Shown: piece by piece, positions 26,707 to 35,508 of the stretch
Layout: each line of letters starts with the position of its first letter
Position numbering within the stretch: the first letter of the stretch is position 1
Assembly (NCBI GenBank): GCA_000296795.1
Contig: BAFH01000003.1
Coordinates: forward strand, 1,364,401-1,428,400
Source: Candidatus Jettenia caeni
Lineage (GTDB): Bacteria > Planctomycetota > Brocadiia > Brocadiales > Brocadiaceae
Reading direction: 5' to 3'
DNA length: 64,000 nucleotides
Translations under genes and position numbers: made by a program
Notes under the pieces: model-generated
The model's input: only the letters and a program-made list of their open reading frames with translations
Databases searched by the model: none
What the model was told of the DNA's origin: nothing

Positions 26707-27260
26707 CCTTTGTTCTTGGTGGGGCACGTAGTGGAAAATCTGCCTTTGCAGAAGGACTGGCTAAAAGATATCATGACGTGGTTTATATAGCTACTGCAGA
26801 GGTCAAGGATGATGAGATGCGTGAAAGGATTCAAACGCACCGTGCCAGACGGCCCTCTCATTGGAAGACCGTAGAATCTCCTTATCATATAGACAGGGCT
26901 ATATCAGATATACAGGGGAATGCAAATCTTGTGCTCATTGATTGTATTACGTTATACATAACGAATATGCTGTTGTGTGATGAAATAGCAAATTCTGTCA
27001 GTTATCCGGAAACAGACATGGAGCATTTGAAACAGAAGCAGGTACAGATCCTTGATGAGATTAATAAACTTAGCAAGGCGTGTCGTAAATCAAAGTCGGA
27101 TAGTATTGTGGTATCGAATGAGGTTGGACTTGGTATTGTGCCTGATAATCCCCTTTCTCGTCTGTTTCGTGATATTGCAGGCCGTGCAAATCAAATTATT
27201 GCGGACGAAGCTGATGAGGTATACTTTATGGTAGCAGGAATTCCTCAAAGATTGAAATAA
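26694..27260 (+). CDS. cobU: Adenosylcobinamide kinase / guanylyltransferase
   Basis: 188 residues from the ATG at 26694 (an in-frame ATG nine bases upstream is less likely). P-loop LGGARSGKSAFAE (residues 8-20), YIATAEVKDDEMRERIQTHRARRPSHWKTVE with the guanylylated His, LIDCITLYITNML, and VVSNEVGLGIVPDNPLSRLFRDIAGRANQ near the end identify CobU/CobP. It makes adenosylcobinamide-GDP, the substrate of CobS just upstream. Overlap with cobS implies translational coupling. Confidence 0.94.
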   Translation: MAKITFVLGGARSGKSAFAEGLAKRYHDVVYIATAEVKDDEMRERIQTHRARRPSHWKTVESPYHIDRAISDIQGNANLVLIDCITLYITNMLLCDEIANSVSYPETDMEHLKQKQVQILDEINKLSKACRKSKSDSIVVSNEVGLGIVPDNPLSRLFRDIAGRANQIIADEADEVYFMVAGIPQRLK

Positions 27261-27322
27261 CGAATTCTGTTATAATAACTTTCTATTCCCGGTAAATTTT
27301 GTAGATAAATCGTTCTAAAATC

Positions 27323-28300
27323 ATGGATATTCACCAGTGTAAAGATAAGATTTTTCCGATATATGTAGTTTTTGGAGATGAAGAATTTTTTATTCGTGAG
27401 GCACTTTCATCGTTAAAGGCACATCTGCTCAAGGATACCGATCCTACTATTTCTTTAGTTGAATTTAAAGGTGACGAAGTTGCCGGAGGGATAATATTTG
27501 ACGAACTACGGACCATGCCTTTTTTTGCAGGTAAGAATAAGGTAGTGATTGTAGAGGAGGCAGATAGTTTCGTTGAGAAAAACAGACAGGTACTGGAAAA
27601 ATATGTGCAGGCGCCTGCGAGTCATTCCCAGCTTATTCTTGTATGCGATAAATGGGACAAGAGAACAAAATTGGCAACCCTTGTTGATAAGGTCGGGATT
27701 CTGGTCGAATGTAAAAAATTAAAGGATCATCAACTGCCAAACTGGATAATTACTCGCACGAAACAGTACACAAAAAAAGTCACTACCAAAGCGGCTCAAA
27801 TGATAGCCGAGAATGCAGGTAATAATTTAGCCATCTTGGATAAGCATATTGAGAAGTTATCTATTTATCTTGGCGATAGAACGGCGATTGATGAAAAGGA
27901 TGTGGAAGCCCTTGTTGGCATTGATAGAAACCGAACGATATTTGAGCTAACCGATGCTGTTGCACAGAGAAATGTAACATTAGCTTTGAAAACCCTTAGT
28001 CAAATGCTGATACACGGGGAAGATTCAGTAAAGATTATTAGTTTGCTGGCATGGCAAATGAAGCGGTTGTGGAGGGCTAAGCAGATGTTAAATAAGGGAG
28101 AACACGAGTCAAAAGTTACCTCAGAATTACAAGTGCTCCCATTCTTCGCAAAGCGTTTTTTTGAACAAGTTAAGATTTTTACCGAGAAAGATCTCACAAA
28201 AAAGTATGCCCTCTTGCTGGAAGCTGATGTGAAGAGTAAGACAAGCTCCTTTAGTATGCAATTACTCCTAGAATTGCTGGTATATAAATTATGTGTTTAA
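27323..28300 (+). CDS. holA: DNA polymerase III subunit delta
   Basis: 325 residues. It shows the delta N-terminal pattern PIYVVFGDEEFFIREALSSLK, a central AAA-like fold (FDELRTMPFFAGKNKVVIVEEADSFVE) and the C-terminal collar helices (LISLLAWQMKRLWRAKQML). Delta opens the sliding clamp in the clamp loader. It has no Walker A, as expected. The HsdM remnant begins within its last four codons in another frame. Confidence 0.88.
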   Translation: MDIHQCKDKIFPIYVVFGDEEFFIREALSSLKAHLLKDTDPTISLVEFKGDEVAGGIIFDELRTMPFFAGKNKVVIVEEADSFVEKNRQVLEKYVQAPASHSQLILVCDKWDKRTKLATLVDKVGILVECKKLKDHQLPNWIITRTKQYTKKVTTKAAQMIAENAGNNLAILDKHIEKLSIYLGDRTAIDEKDVEALVGIDRNRTIFELTDAVAQRNVTLALKTLSQMLIHGEDSVKIISLLAWQMKRLWRAKQMLNKGEHESKVTSELQVLPFFAKRFFEQVKIFTEKDLTKKYALLLEADVKSKTSSFSMQLLLELLVYKLCV

Positions 28301-28422
28301 AAGATAAAAGGGCTTTTGTTAACAACTTCAGAGAAAAGGCAAACTTAATCTGTTCTATTGCCGACTTGCTAAGAGCTCACAATAAACAGGCTGATTATGG
28401 AAAAGTTATCCTTCCTTTATAA
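28291..28422 (+). pseudogene. Vestige of a type I restriction methyltransferase gene (hsdM N-terminus)
   Basis: A 43-codon frame from ATG 28291 to TAA 28420-28422. From 28315 it translates as FVNNFREKANLICSIADLL followed by RAHNKQADYGKVILPL and a stop. This matches the highly conserved N-terminal start of HsdM proteins (pattern NF.EKANLIW.IADLLRG..K..DYGKVILPL). The rest of the roughly 500-residue protein is missing; about 170 bases of AT-rich DNA follow before the transaldolase gene. I read it as debris of a lost restriction system. Confidence 0.7.
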
Positions 28423-28510
28423 TTTACGTTACTACAGAGTAAGAGAATAACAACCAGGAGTGTTTCTCTTTAGGATATCTATAATTATATAAAATAATCA
28501 GGTTCTCTTG

Positions 28511-28539
28511 TTGCGAAATGTATGTTGATTCGATACTAT
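28511..28539 (+). promoter_or_regulatory. Candidate promoter of the transaldolase gene
   Basis: TTGCGA at 28511-28516, 17-base spacer, TACTAT at 28534-28539. It fits sigma-70 moderately and would give a leader of about 50 bases. Confidence 0.35.
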
Positions 28540-28595
28540 TTCATGAGATAGTCAGATTAAATTTCATAATTTAATGAGAAAGGAAATACAATACG

Positions 28596-29243
28596 ATGAA
28601 GTTTTTTATTGATACGGCGGATGTGAAAGAGATTCGAGAGGCGCATAGTCTGGGTATACTGGATGGGGTAACGACAAATCCCAGCTTAATAGCCAAGACA
28701 GGCCGTCCTTTTCGTGAAACGATTGAAGAGATTTGCTCTATTGTGGATGGACCGGTCAGCGCTGAAGTCGTAAGCCTCGATACAGAAGGTATGCTCAAGG
28801 AGGCGAGGGAATTGGCAAAAATTGCGGATAATGTTGTGGTAAAGATTCCCTTAATAAAAAACGGATTAAAAGCGGTAAAAAAATTAGCGGAAGAGGGAAT
28901 TAAAACGAACGTGACCCTCTGCTTTTCTGCCAATCAGGCGCTTTTAGCAGCGAAGGCCGGTGGCAGTTACATCAGTCCTTTTGTTGGGAGATTGGATGAT
29001 AAGGGGCAGGTGGGTATGGAACTTATTCAGGAAATTCGTACTATATATGATAATTATAGTTTCCCTACAGAAATTATTGTTGCCAGTATCCGTAATCCTG
29101 TTCATGTACGTGATGCAGCGTTAATGGGTGCAGATATTGCTACGATTCCTTTTCATGTATTTGATTTGCTTGTTCAACATCCGCTTACGGATGACGGCGT
29201 TAAGCGGTTCCTGGCAGATTGGGAAAAAGTACCAAAAAAATGA
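28596..29243 (+). CDS. tal: Transaldolase (TalC/FSA-type)
   Basis: 215 residues, the short decameric type. [30 protein letters not shown] opens the barrel; the Schiff-base lysine is K83 in NVVVKIPL, and [32 protein letters not shown] follows. It transfers a dihydroxyacetone unit in the non-oxidative pentose phosphate pathway; fructose-6-phosphate aldolase activity is possible in this family, but the FS after TLC is more like transaldolases. GAGAAAGGAAA precedes the ATG. Confidence 0.92.
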   Translation: MKFFIDTADVKEIREAHSLGILDGVTTNPSLIAKTGRPFRETIEEICSIVDGPVSAEVVSLDTEGMLKEARELAKIADNVVVKIPLIKNGLKAVKKLAEEGIKTNVTLCFSANQALLAAKAGGSYISPFVGRLDDKGQVGMELIQEIRTIYDNYSFPTEIIVASIRNPVHVRDAALMGADIATIPFHVFDLLVQHPLTDDGVKRFLADWEKVPKK

Positions 29244-29261
29244 GATAATAGTTAGCTACAG

Positions 29262-30542
29262 ATGACACAGAGATTGCAGAGAAAATATAATAGGGAGGGA
29301 AATTTGTTCAAACCTACAAAAAGTAAACTCAGTATCTTTTTCCTGGTACTGACGTTCTTACCGCTTATTGTTATGCGACTTATTGTTTACCCCATTACCT
29401 TCCAGACCTTACAGGAAGAGATTATCAAAAATCTGGAGATTGCAGCGCATAAACAAGCTGAGTTGATTACGGCATGGATGGAAAAATGCACTGCAGATGC
29501 GCAGCGTATTGCCAGCAATCCTTTTATACCCTTTGTCATCCAACCAGGTACGGGAAGTACTGAATACAGAGAACTGTTGAAGAGTTTGCATGCAATGAAA
29601 TACTTTGATTCTCTCTGGAAGGAATACGGCCATAAAGAAATCTTTATCTCCGATCGCGATGGTATGGTAAGAATTGCCTCAAGACAAGAGCTTGTTGGAA
29701 CAAATATATCAGCAAAGGATTTTTTTCGCTCTGCAATCAGAGGTGCTTTGTTTACCTCCAATATCATACCCTCCGATATTCCTATTGAAAACGAAACAGG
29801 TATACAGGAGATCGGTATGCCTACAATGCTTGTTTCTGCCCCCATAAAGGATCCTTCACATTCTGTTATGGGTACGGTAACACTGCGGATAGATGTTTCT
29901 GAGATAAACAAGATGATGCAAAATATCCATATTGGTATGACAGGAGAAACGTATCTCATTAATGGGTATGGATACCTGCTAACAGAATCAAAATTTATAG
30001 AAGATTTGAGAAGTCAGCAGAGGATTGAAAAACGGTCTGCTCTAGAATTAAAGGTTGCCAATCCACAAACAAATATGGTAACAAAAGGCGTTACTGAATG
30101 CCTGAAAGGTTTGGAGGGATTTGATGTAAATGGTTATCCGGACTATCGTGGTGTAAACGTTCTGGGATTCTGGCATTGGATGCCCGATTATGGTTGGGGT
30201 GTGATTGCCGAAATTGATGTAAATGAAGGTTATGGGGTACTGTATCAATTACGTAACTATATCATGTTTATCTTTGGAATAGTATCAGTAGCAGTCATCA
30301 TTGTCGCTTTTTTCCTAGGTAAGAAAATTTCTTCTCCCATTCATTACATTTCTGACGTTGCCTGGAAAATTGCTGAGGGTAATTATAATACCAGGGTTGT
30401 TTACCAATCGGATGATGAAATCGGTAAACTCGCAAGTGCTATTAACCATATGGCAGAGACCCTGGAAACACAGGTACAAAAGACGGAAATGACGAGTCCT
30501 GGCAAGGTATTACTGGACCATGGAAATAGCAAAAGGGCATAG
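29262..30542 (+). CDS. Membrane dCache-HAMP receptor without output domain
   Basis: 426 residues. A membrane helix at about residues 23-46, a periplasmic double-Cache domain (about 47-325) with IFISDRDGMVRIASRQELVGTNIS, GETYLINGYGYLLTESKF and YGWGVIAEIDVNEGY, a second helix at about 328-350, then a HAMP domain (KKISSPIHYISDVAWKIAEGNYNTRV...DDEIGKLASAINHMAETLE). It ends about 30 residues later with no kinase, GGDEF or chemoreceptor signalling domain. It may work with a separate partner or be a remnant. Its sensor module resembles both modules of the protein at 32249-34024. Confidence 0.82.
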   Translation: MTQRLQRKYNREGNLFKPTKSKLSIFFLVLTFLPLIVMRLIVYPITFQTLQEEIIKNLEIAAHKQAELITAWMEKCTADAQRIASNPFIPFVIQPGTGSTEYRELLKSLHAMKYFDSLWKEYGHKEIFISDRDGMVRIASRQELVGTNISAKDFFRSAIRGALFTSNIIPSDIPIENETGIQEIGMPTMLVSAPIKDPSHSVMGTVTLRIDVSEINKMMQNIHIGMTGETYLINGYGYLLTESKFIEDLRSQQRIEKRSALELKVANPQTNMVTKGVTECLKGLEGFDVNGYPDYRGVNVLGFWHWMPDYGWGVIAEIDVNEGYGVLYQLRNYIMFIFGIVSVAVIIVAFFLGKKISSPIHYISDVAWKIAEGNYNTRVVYQSDDEIGKLASAINHMAETLETQVQKTEMTSPGKVLLDHGNSKRA

Positions 30543-30560
30543 ACTCATAAGGAGATTCTC

Positions 30561-31907
30561 TTGACGGTAAAAAAAACAGAAAGGGATTTATTTAGTGTAA
30601 GGACAGATACCACAAAAAAATCTCCCTTGTCCGACCGCATGAGACCACGGAACTTGAAAGAATTTGTAGGACAAGAACACCTCGTTGGACCAAATAAGAT
30701 ACTCCAAAGGCTTGTTGAAAATAAGGAACTGATATCCCTGATTTTCTGGGGTCCGCCTGGCGTGGGAAAAACAACGTTAGCCTTTATCGTTGCACAGGCA
30801 ATGGACGCTCATTTTATTTCTTTTTCTGCGGTGTTATCGGGTGTTAAGGATATTCGTGAGGTTATTGAAGAGGCAAAAAACCAGGCTCATTATTATCGTA
30901 AAAAAACGGTCCTCCTTGTAGATGAAATTCACCGGTTTAACAAAGCTCAGCAGGATGCATTTCTGCATCATGTGGAAGATGGTACTATTACCCTGATCGG
31001 CGCTACTACAGAAAATCCTTCCTTCGAGGTTAATGCGCCTCTCTTATCACGCTGTAAGGTGTTGGTGCTGGAACAACTAAATGAAGATCATCTTAGGTCG
31101 ATTATGAAGAACGCTTTATGTGATAAAGAGCGTGGGCTTGGTAATTTAAGGATTGAAATCCAGCCCGATGCCTTTGACCTTATTGCGCATCTCTCACAGG
31201 GGGATGCCCGGGTGGCTTTAAATACCTTAGAGGCATCAGTTATGCTTGCCAGACCTGATCAGGAAGAGAAACGTATAGTAACCAGAGAAATTGCCCAGGA
31301 GTCTATGCAGCAAAAGTCGCTTCTTTATGATAAAGGAGGTGAAGAACATTACAATATCATTTCAGCTTTTATCAAATCGATGCGGGGTAGCGATCCTGAC
31401 GCAGCCCTTTATTGGTTGGCGCGTATGTTAGAATCGGGAGAGGATCCTCTTTTTATTGTACGGCGTATGATTATATTTGCTTCAGAGGATATTGGGAATG
31501 CTGATCCTCATGCACTTCAACTAGCAGTATCGACTAAGGATGCCTTTCACTTTATAGGCCTGCCGGAAGGGTGGATACCGTTAGCTCAGTGTGTTACCTA
31601 TCTTGCCTGTGCACCGAAAAGCAACGCTTCTTATATGGCCTATCTTGAGGCATTAAAAGACGTCAGGGAAAAAGGAGCCTTATCGGTTCCATTCCACATC
31701 CGGAATGCACCTACGCCGTTGATGAATGACCTTGGATATGGTAAAGGCTATAAGTATCCACATAGTTGTGGAGGCTATGTGGAACAATCGTATATGCCAG
31801 AAGAGCTCCGGGGCAGGGAATATTATAAACCTACAGACAATGGCTACGATAAAGTGATGAAAGAGCGGCTTGCCTTTCGTAAAAAAGAGCACGATTCATT
31901 ACAATAA
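30561..31907 (+). CDS. rarA: Replication-associated recombination protein A (TTG start)
   Basis: 448 residues. The AAA+ ATPase has Walker A GPPGVGKTT (64-72), Walker B VLLVDEIHRFN and sensor region LIGATTENPSFEVNAPLLSRCKVLVL; the C-terminal tetramer domain has ESGEDPLFIVRRMIIFASEDIGNADPHAL and YKYPHSCGG..EQSYMPEELRGREYYKP. RarA/MgsA acts at stalled forks. The start codon is TTG with AAGGAGATTCTC just before it; the gene is 18 bases after the dCache-HAMP gene. Confidence 0.95.
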   Translation: MTVKKTERDLFSVRTDTTKKSPLSDRMRPRNLKEFVGQEHLVGPNKILQRLVENKELISLIFWGPPGVGKTTLAFIVAQAMDAHFISFSAVLSGVKDIREVIEEAKNQAHYYRKKTVLLVDEIHRFNKAQQDAFLHHVEDGTITLIGATTENPSFEVNAPLLSRCKVLVLEQLNEDHLRSIMKNALCDKERGLGNLRIEIQPDAFDLIAHLSQGDARVALNTLEASVMLARPDQEEKRIVTREIAQESMQQKSLLYDKGGEEHYNIISAFIKSMRGSDPDAALYWLARMLESGEDPLFIVRRMIIFASEDIGNADPHALQLAVSTKDAFHFIGLPEGWIPLAQCVTYLACAPKSNASYMAYLEALKDVREKGALSVPFHIRNAPTPLMNDLGYGKGYKYPHSCGGYVEQSYMPEELRGREYYKPTDNGYDKVMKERLAFRKKEHDSLQ

Positions 31908-32248
31908 TAATTTCACCCCTTTGGTTTAGATTTCCTATCAATTTACCGAACATCAAATCGCTTAGCATTTTTTTCATTCAAATCTTGTCAAAACCGTCTA
32001 TCATAGAAATTTATGACTAACGGATTATTGAAATGAGATAAATTTATAAATACTGAAATATTTAACAATATTGAATTTATCTAAAGATAGTGTATAATAT
32101 TTCATAGTATCTAAGAAATAGACATGTTTCCTTTCAAATCAAACAAAAAGATTCAAAGAGCATTATCTCTTCACACGTAAATTATAGCTGGTTGTTATTT
32201 ATCTTCTAAGGCAGAGTATTTATACTCACTTCATAAGGAGGAAAAGCC
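31908..32248 (+). promoter_or_regulatory. AT-rich gap with promoter of the tandem dCache gene
   Basis: 341 bases without a gene. The only clear signal is TTGAAT at 32071-32076 and TATAAT at 32093-32098 with a 16-base spacer, a good sigma-70 promoter giving a leader of about 145 bases. AAGGAGG at 32237-32243 is the ribosome site of the next gene. No hairpin or repeat was seen. Confidence 0.5.
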
Positions 32249-34024
32249 ATGTTTAAAACAACCAAATTTGCTATAGCCGCATGTATCTCTTTCTCTTTGC
32301 TATCTATAAGCATAGCAAAAATATCCTTTTCTGATACTCTCAATATTATTAGAGAAGGTATTGTAAGAGATTTACAGGGTATCACCCGAAAACAAGGTGA
32401 GATTATAAGAACCTGGATGGATGCAAGAAAAAAAGATGCGAGGGTTACTGCCCATAATTTACATACATACTGTGGCACAACAATCCGGGAAAATAAGGAG
32501 CCTGATTTTTCAAAGCCCCTTGAATATCTTACTTTTATGAAAGATATATATCGTTACAAGGAAATCTTTATTACAAATCCCATGGGTACGGTTATTCTCT
32601 CAACAGATAAAAATAATATCGGACTTGATATAGCTTCTACTCAATATTTTCAAGAAGCACTGAAAGGGAAAACGGTTTTCTCAGATATTATACCCTCAAC
32701 AATACCTATTGAGAATGAATTGGGTGAGTTGGAATTGGGATTACCTACTATGTTTGTATCAACTCCTATCGATAATGAAAAGTTAGAAATTTTGGGTGTA
32801 TTAGTTTTTCGTCTGAATGTAGATGATCTCAAAAAATTAATACTACCTATGAAAGCCACAGAGACAGGAGAGATTTATTTAATTAACAAAGATGGGTGCA
32901 TGCTAACCGAATCCCGTTTTACTAATGATCTTAAGGGAAGCGGTCTTATTACAAAGAGGACATCTTTAGAATTGAGAGTGGCGAATCCCAAAACAGGAAA
33001 TCTTACCCTTGCTGTTCAACAGTGTTTAAAAGGACTGGAAGGATATGATGACACAGGTTACCTTGACTATCGGGGTATCAGTGTGATGGGTTATTGGACG
33101 TGGATGCAGGATTATAATTGGGGGCTTATCGCTGAAATTAATGTGGATGAGGCATGTGATGCGGTGCGTAAATTTTTTCAGGATACAACCATTAAAAATT
33201 TGAGAGGGCTTATGCATCGACAGGTTAACCTGGTAAAGATATACATGGAAGGGCATAAGAATAATGTCAGGTCAATTGCCCGTAAACCCCAAACTACTCA
33301 TTATACAAAAGGTGTGGCATCGGTAGATGAATTTGTAAATGCCTTAAATTATTTAGAGTTTATCAGGGATGAATATGGGTATAAGGGGATATTTATAGGT
33401 GACTCTTCTGGAATTATTAAGTTATCGACAGAGAAAAACCTGGTAGGTCTGGATATTTCAGGAGAAGATTACTTTATTGAGGCAAAAAAATATGGAGTTT
33501 TTGTGAGTGATGTGGAATCATCAAATACACCAATCGTAAATGAGTTTGGCAAGGCTGAACGCAATGTGCCCACATTTTTTGTATCCGCAATGATTCAGGA
33601 TAATGCGGAAAATCTTGCAGGTATTATGGTTCTTCGGGTCGATACCATGGAGTTAAATAAGCTCATGAAAAGTATTGAAATCGGCGAAAGCGGAGAAAGT
33701 TATCTTATTAACTCGGAAGGTGTCTTCATCACGGAATCCCGTTTTACGATTGAACTTAAAAGGAACGGCATGATACAAGAGAGAACTGCTTTGGAGCTGA
33801 AAGGGATTGATCCTAAATCGGGAAGGCTAACAAAGGGGATTACCGCGTGCCTGAGTGGAGGTGAGGGATATGATGCCACCGGTTATAAAGATTATCGGGG
33901 TATACCGGTGTTAGGTACCTGGTGCTGGATTCCGGAATATGAGTGGGGTATAATTATTGAGATCGATCTTGATGAGGCATTCCGCAAGAGTTCCGCCTTC
34001 TGGGGCATTAAACAATACTTCTAA
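32249..34024 (+). CDS. Exported protein of two tandem dCache sensor modules
   Basis: 591 residues. The N-terminus (FKTTKFAIAACISFSLLSISIAKISF) is a signal peptide or single anchor; no second membrane helix and no signalling domain follow. Two homologous modules occupy about residues 25-310 and 311-590. Each ends in a matching block: GEIYLINKDGCMLTESRF..GLEGYDDTGYLDYRGISVMGYW and GESYLINSEGVFITESRF..GGEGYDATGYKDYRGIPVLGTW. It looks like the ligand-binding half of a chemoreceptor, doubled and released. Probably a periplasmic binding or sensory protein; its partner and ligand are unknown. Confidence 0.75.
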   Translation: MFKTTKFAIAACISFSLLSISIAKISFSDTLNIIREGIVRDLQGITRKQGEIIRTWMDARKKDARVTAHNLHTYCGTTIRENKEPDFSKPLEYLTFMKDIYRYKEIFITNPMGTVILSTDKNNIGLDIASTQYFQEALKGKTVFSDIIPSTIPIENELGELELGLPTMFVSTPIDNEKLEILGVLVFRLNVDDLKKLILPMKATETGEIYLINKDGCMLTESRFTNDLKGSGLITKRTSLELRVANPKTGNLTLAVQQCLKGLEGYDDTGYLDYRGISVMGYWTWMQDYNWGLIAEINVDEACDAVRKFFQDTTIKNLRGLMHRQVNLVKIYMEGHKNNVRSIARKPQTTHYTKGVASVDEFVNALNYLEFIRDEYGYKGIFIGDSSGIIKLSTEKNLVGLDISGEDYFIEAKKYGVFVSDVESSNTPIVNEFGKAERNVPTFFVSAMIQDNAENLAGIMVLRVDTMELNKLMKSIEIGESGESYLINSEGVFITESRFTIELKRNGMIQERTALELKGIDPKSGRLTKGITACLSGGEGYDATGYKDYRGIPVLGTWCWIPEYEWGIIIEIDLDEAFRKSSAFWGIKQYF

Positions 34025-34071
34025 GAGAGCATCTGTTTCGAGCATCTTCTCTGGGCAATCTCTCTATGAGT

Positions 34072-34116
34072 GGTAGGAATCATCTCAGTCGTTATTATAA
34101 GGAGATGATTCCTACC
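34072..34116. repeat. Perfect 15-bp inverted repeat between convergent genes
   Basis: GGTAGGAATCATCTC at 34072-34086 and its exact complement at 34102-34116 with a 15-base loop. There is no T-run, so it is not a standard terminator, although it lies between convergent genes and could still block transcription. Confidence 0.7.
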
Positions 34117-34257
34117 GAAGTATTTCTAATATGAATGTACCTCTTTTATTATTTTCTCAAAAGTCTGCAAAAAATCCATTTGCTCAAAAGGACGCATCGA
34201 AGTTTTTCAGCCAGTTTCGTATACAATCAATATCTATTGCAATCTTTATATCCGCTT

Positions 34258-35487
34258 CTATTCCTTCCAAAGGATCTTTTCCTTGACCTTATGACCCATT
34301 GCTTTTTCTACTTCATCGACAATAAATTTACTAAAGGAAAAGGCAGATGTAAATGCCGGTGATACGGCATTGAGTATATGGGTAGAATTTTCTCCGTGCT
34401 CAATAACAAAATCCATTACTAGTTTCATTTTTTCCCTATCAAGTAATTGTGCCCTGATTCCCGGGTTTAAATAATTACCAAATTTATTTATATCAATCTT
34501 TTTAACTAAACATGCAGCTTGTTCTGTAAAATATTTCCGGTTATATTTTTTAATCTCTTCAAGGGTTAACTTCCTAAAATCAAAGGCGTTTGTACAGAAG
34601 AGTTTCGCTTCATTGAAAAAAATCTCTAAAAATTCATTTATTTTAAAGTTAGAAAGGCTGCTGTAGTTTTCTCTCCAAAAGGCAGGGATTGCTGTAGGGC
34701 CTATCTTTACTTTCCCATCTACCGTCTTCGTAAAGTGTACACCGAGGAATGGATTTCCTAGGTTTGGCACAGGATATATATGTTTTTGAATTAAATTATA
34801 ATCTTTGTATTCCATGTATAACCCTTTAAAGGGAATAAGGGTATATTTGAGACCAACTCCGAACTGATGAGCTGTTTTATCTGCGTAGAGACCTGCCGAA
34901 TTGATTAAATACTTGAATTTTATCTTAAGGGTATCCGTTTTTACGGTAGAGATGTCTTCCCGTTTTATACATTGCTCATTGAGTAAAATGTCTACTTTTC
35001 CTTTTAAATTATCGGCGATATGCTGTACTATCTGTCTTGGATTTACTACTGAAGTTGTAGGTGAATATAAAGCCTTATTGAAAGTCTTCGCATTCGGTTC
35101 GAGTTCTGCTAACCTTTTTTCATCGATTAACTCTAAATCTACACCATTTTTATCGCCTCTCCTTTTCAATTCGTAAAGACCTTCTATTTCCTTCTCATCT
35201 TTTGCTACGACAATTTTTCCGCATCTGTTTATTGCAAGATTATGCTGCAGGCAGTAATCGGTCAAAAGCTTATTCCCTTCTGCTGTAAACCTTGCCTTTA
35301 AACTATCCGGGGTATAGTAAAAACCAGCGTGAAGTACCCCGCTATTCCTACCACTTGTGTGACACGCCAAAGAAGCCTCTTTTTCCAGTACCGTTATACG
35401 TAAATCAGGACGCCTGTTATGAAGTTCCCTTGCAGTAGTAAGGCCTACGATTCCACCTCCGACTATCAATATATCTGTTGTTATCAT
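34258..35487 (-). CDS. lhgO: L-2-hydroxyglutarate oxidase/dehydrogenase (FAD-dependent)
   Basis: 409 residues. FAD-binding Rossmann motif DILIVGGGIVGLTTARELHNR (residues 5-25) with the acidic strand end VLEKE, then TSGRNSGVLHAGFYYTPDSLKARF (44-67), typical of LhgO/L2HGDH. GPTAIPAFWRENYSSL and LNAVSPAFTSAFSFSKFIVDEVE are near the C-terminus. It oxidises L-2-hydroxyglutarate to 2-oxoglutarate and passes electrons to the membrane quinone. It lies 21 bases after the DUF362 gene in a two-gene operon. Confidence 0.88.
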   Translation of the reverse strand: MITTDILIVGGGIVGLTTARELHNRRPDLRITVLEKEASLACHTSGRNSGVLHAGFYYTPDSLKARFTAEGNKLLTDYCLQHNLAINRCGKIVVAKDEKEIEGLYELKRRGDKNGVDLELIDEKRLAELEPNAKTFNKALYSPTTSVVNPRQIVQHIADNLKGKVDILLNEQCIKREDISTVKTDTLKIKFKYLINSAGLYADKTAHQFGVGLKYTLIPFKGLYMEYKDYNLIQKHIYPVPNLGNPFLGVHFTKTVDGKVKIGPTAIPAFWRENYSSLSNFKINEFLEIFFNEAKLFCTNAFDFRKLTLEEIKKYNRKYFTEQAACLVKKIDINKFGNYLNPGIRAQLLDREKMKLVMDFVIEHGENSTHILNAVSPAFTSAFSFSKFIVDEVEKAMGHKVKEKILWKE

Positions 35488-35508
35488 TATTATTTTACCC
35501 TCCGATTG

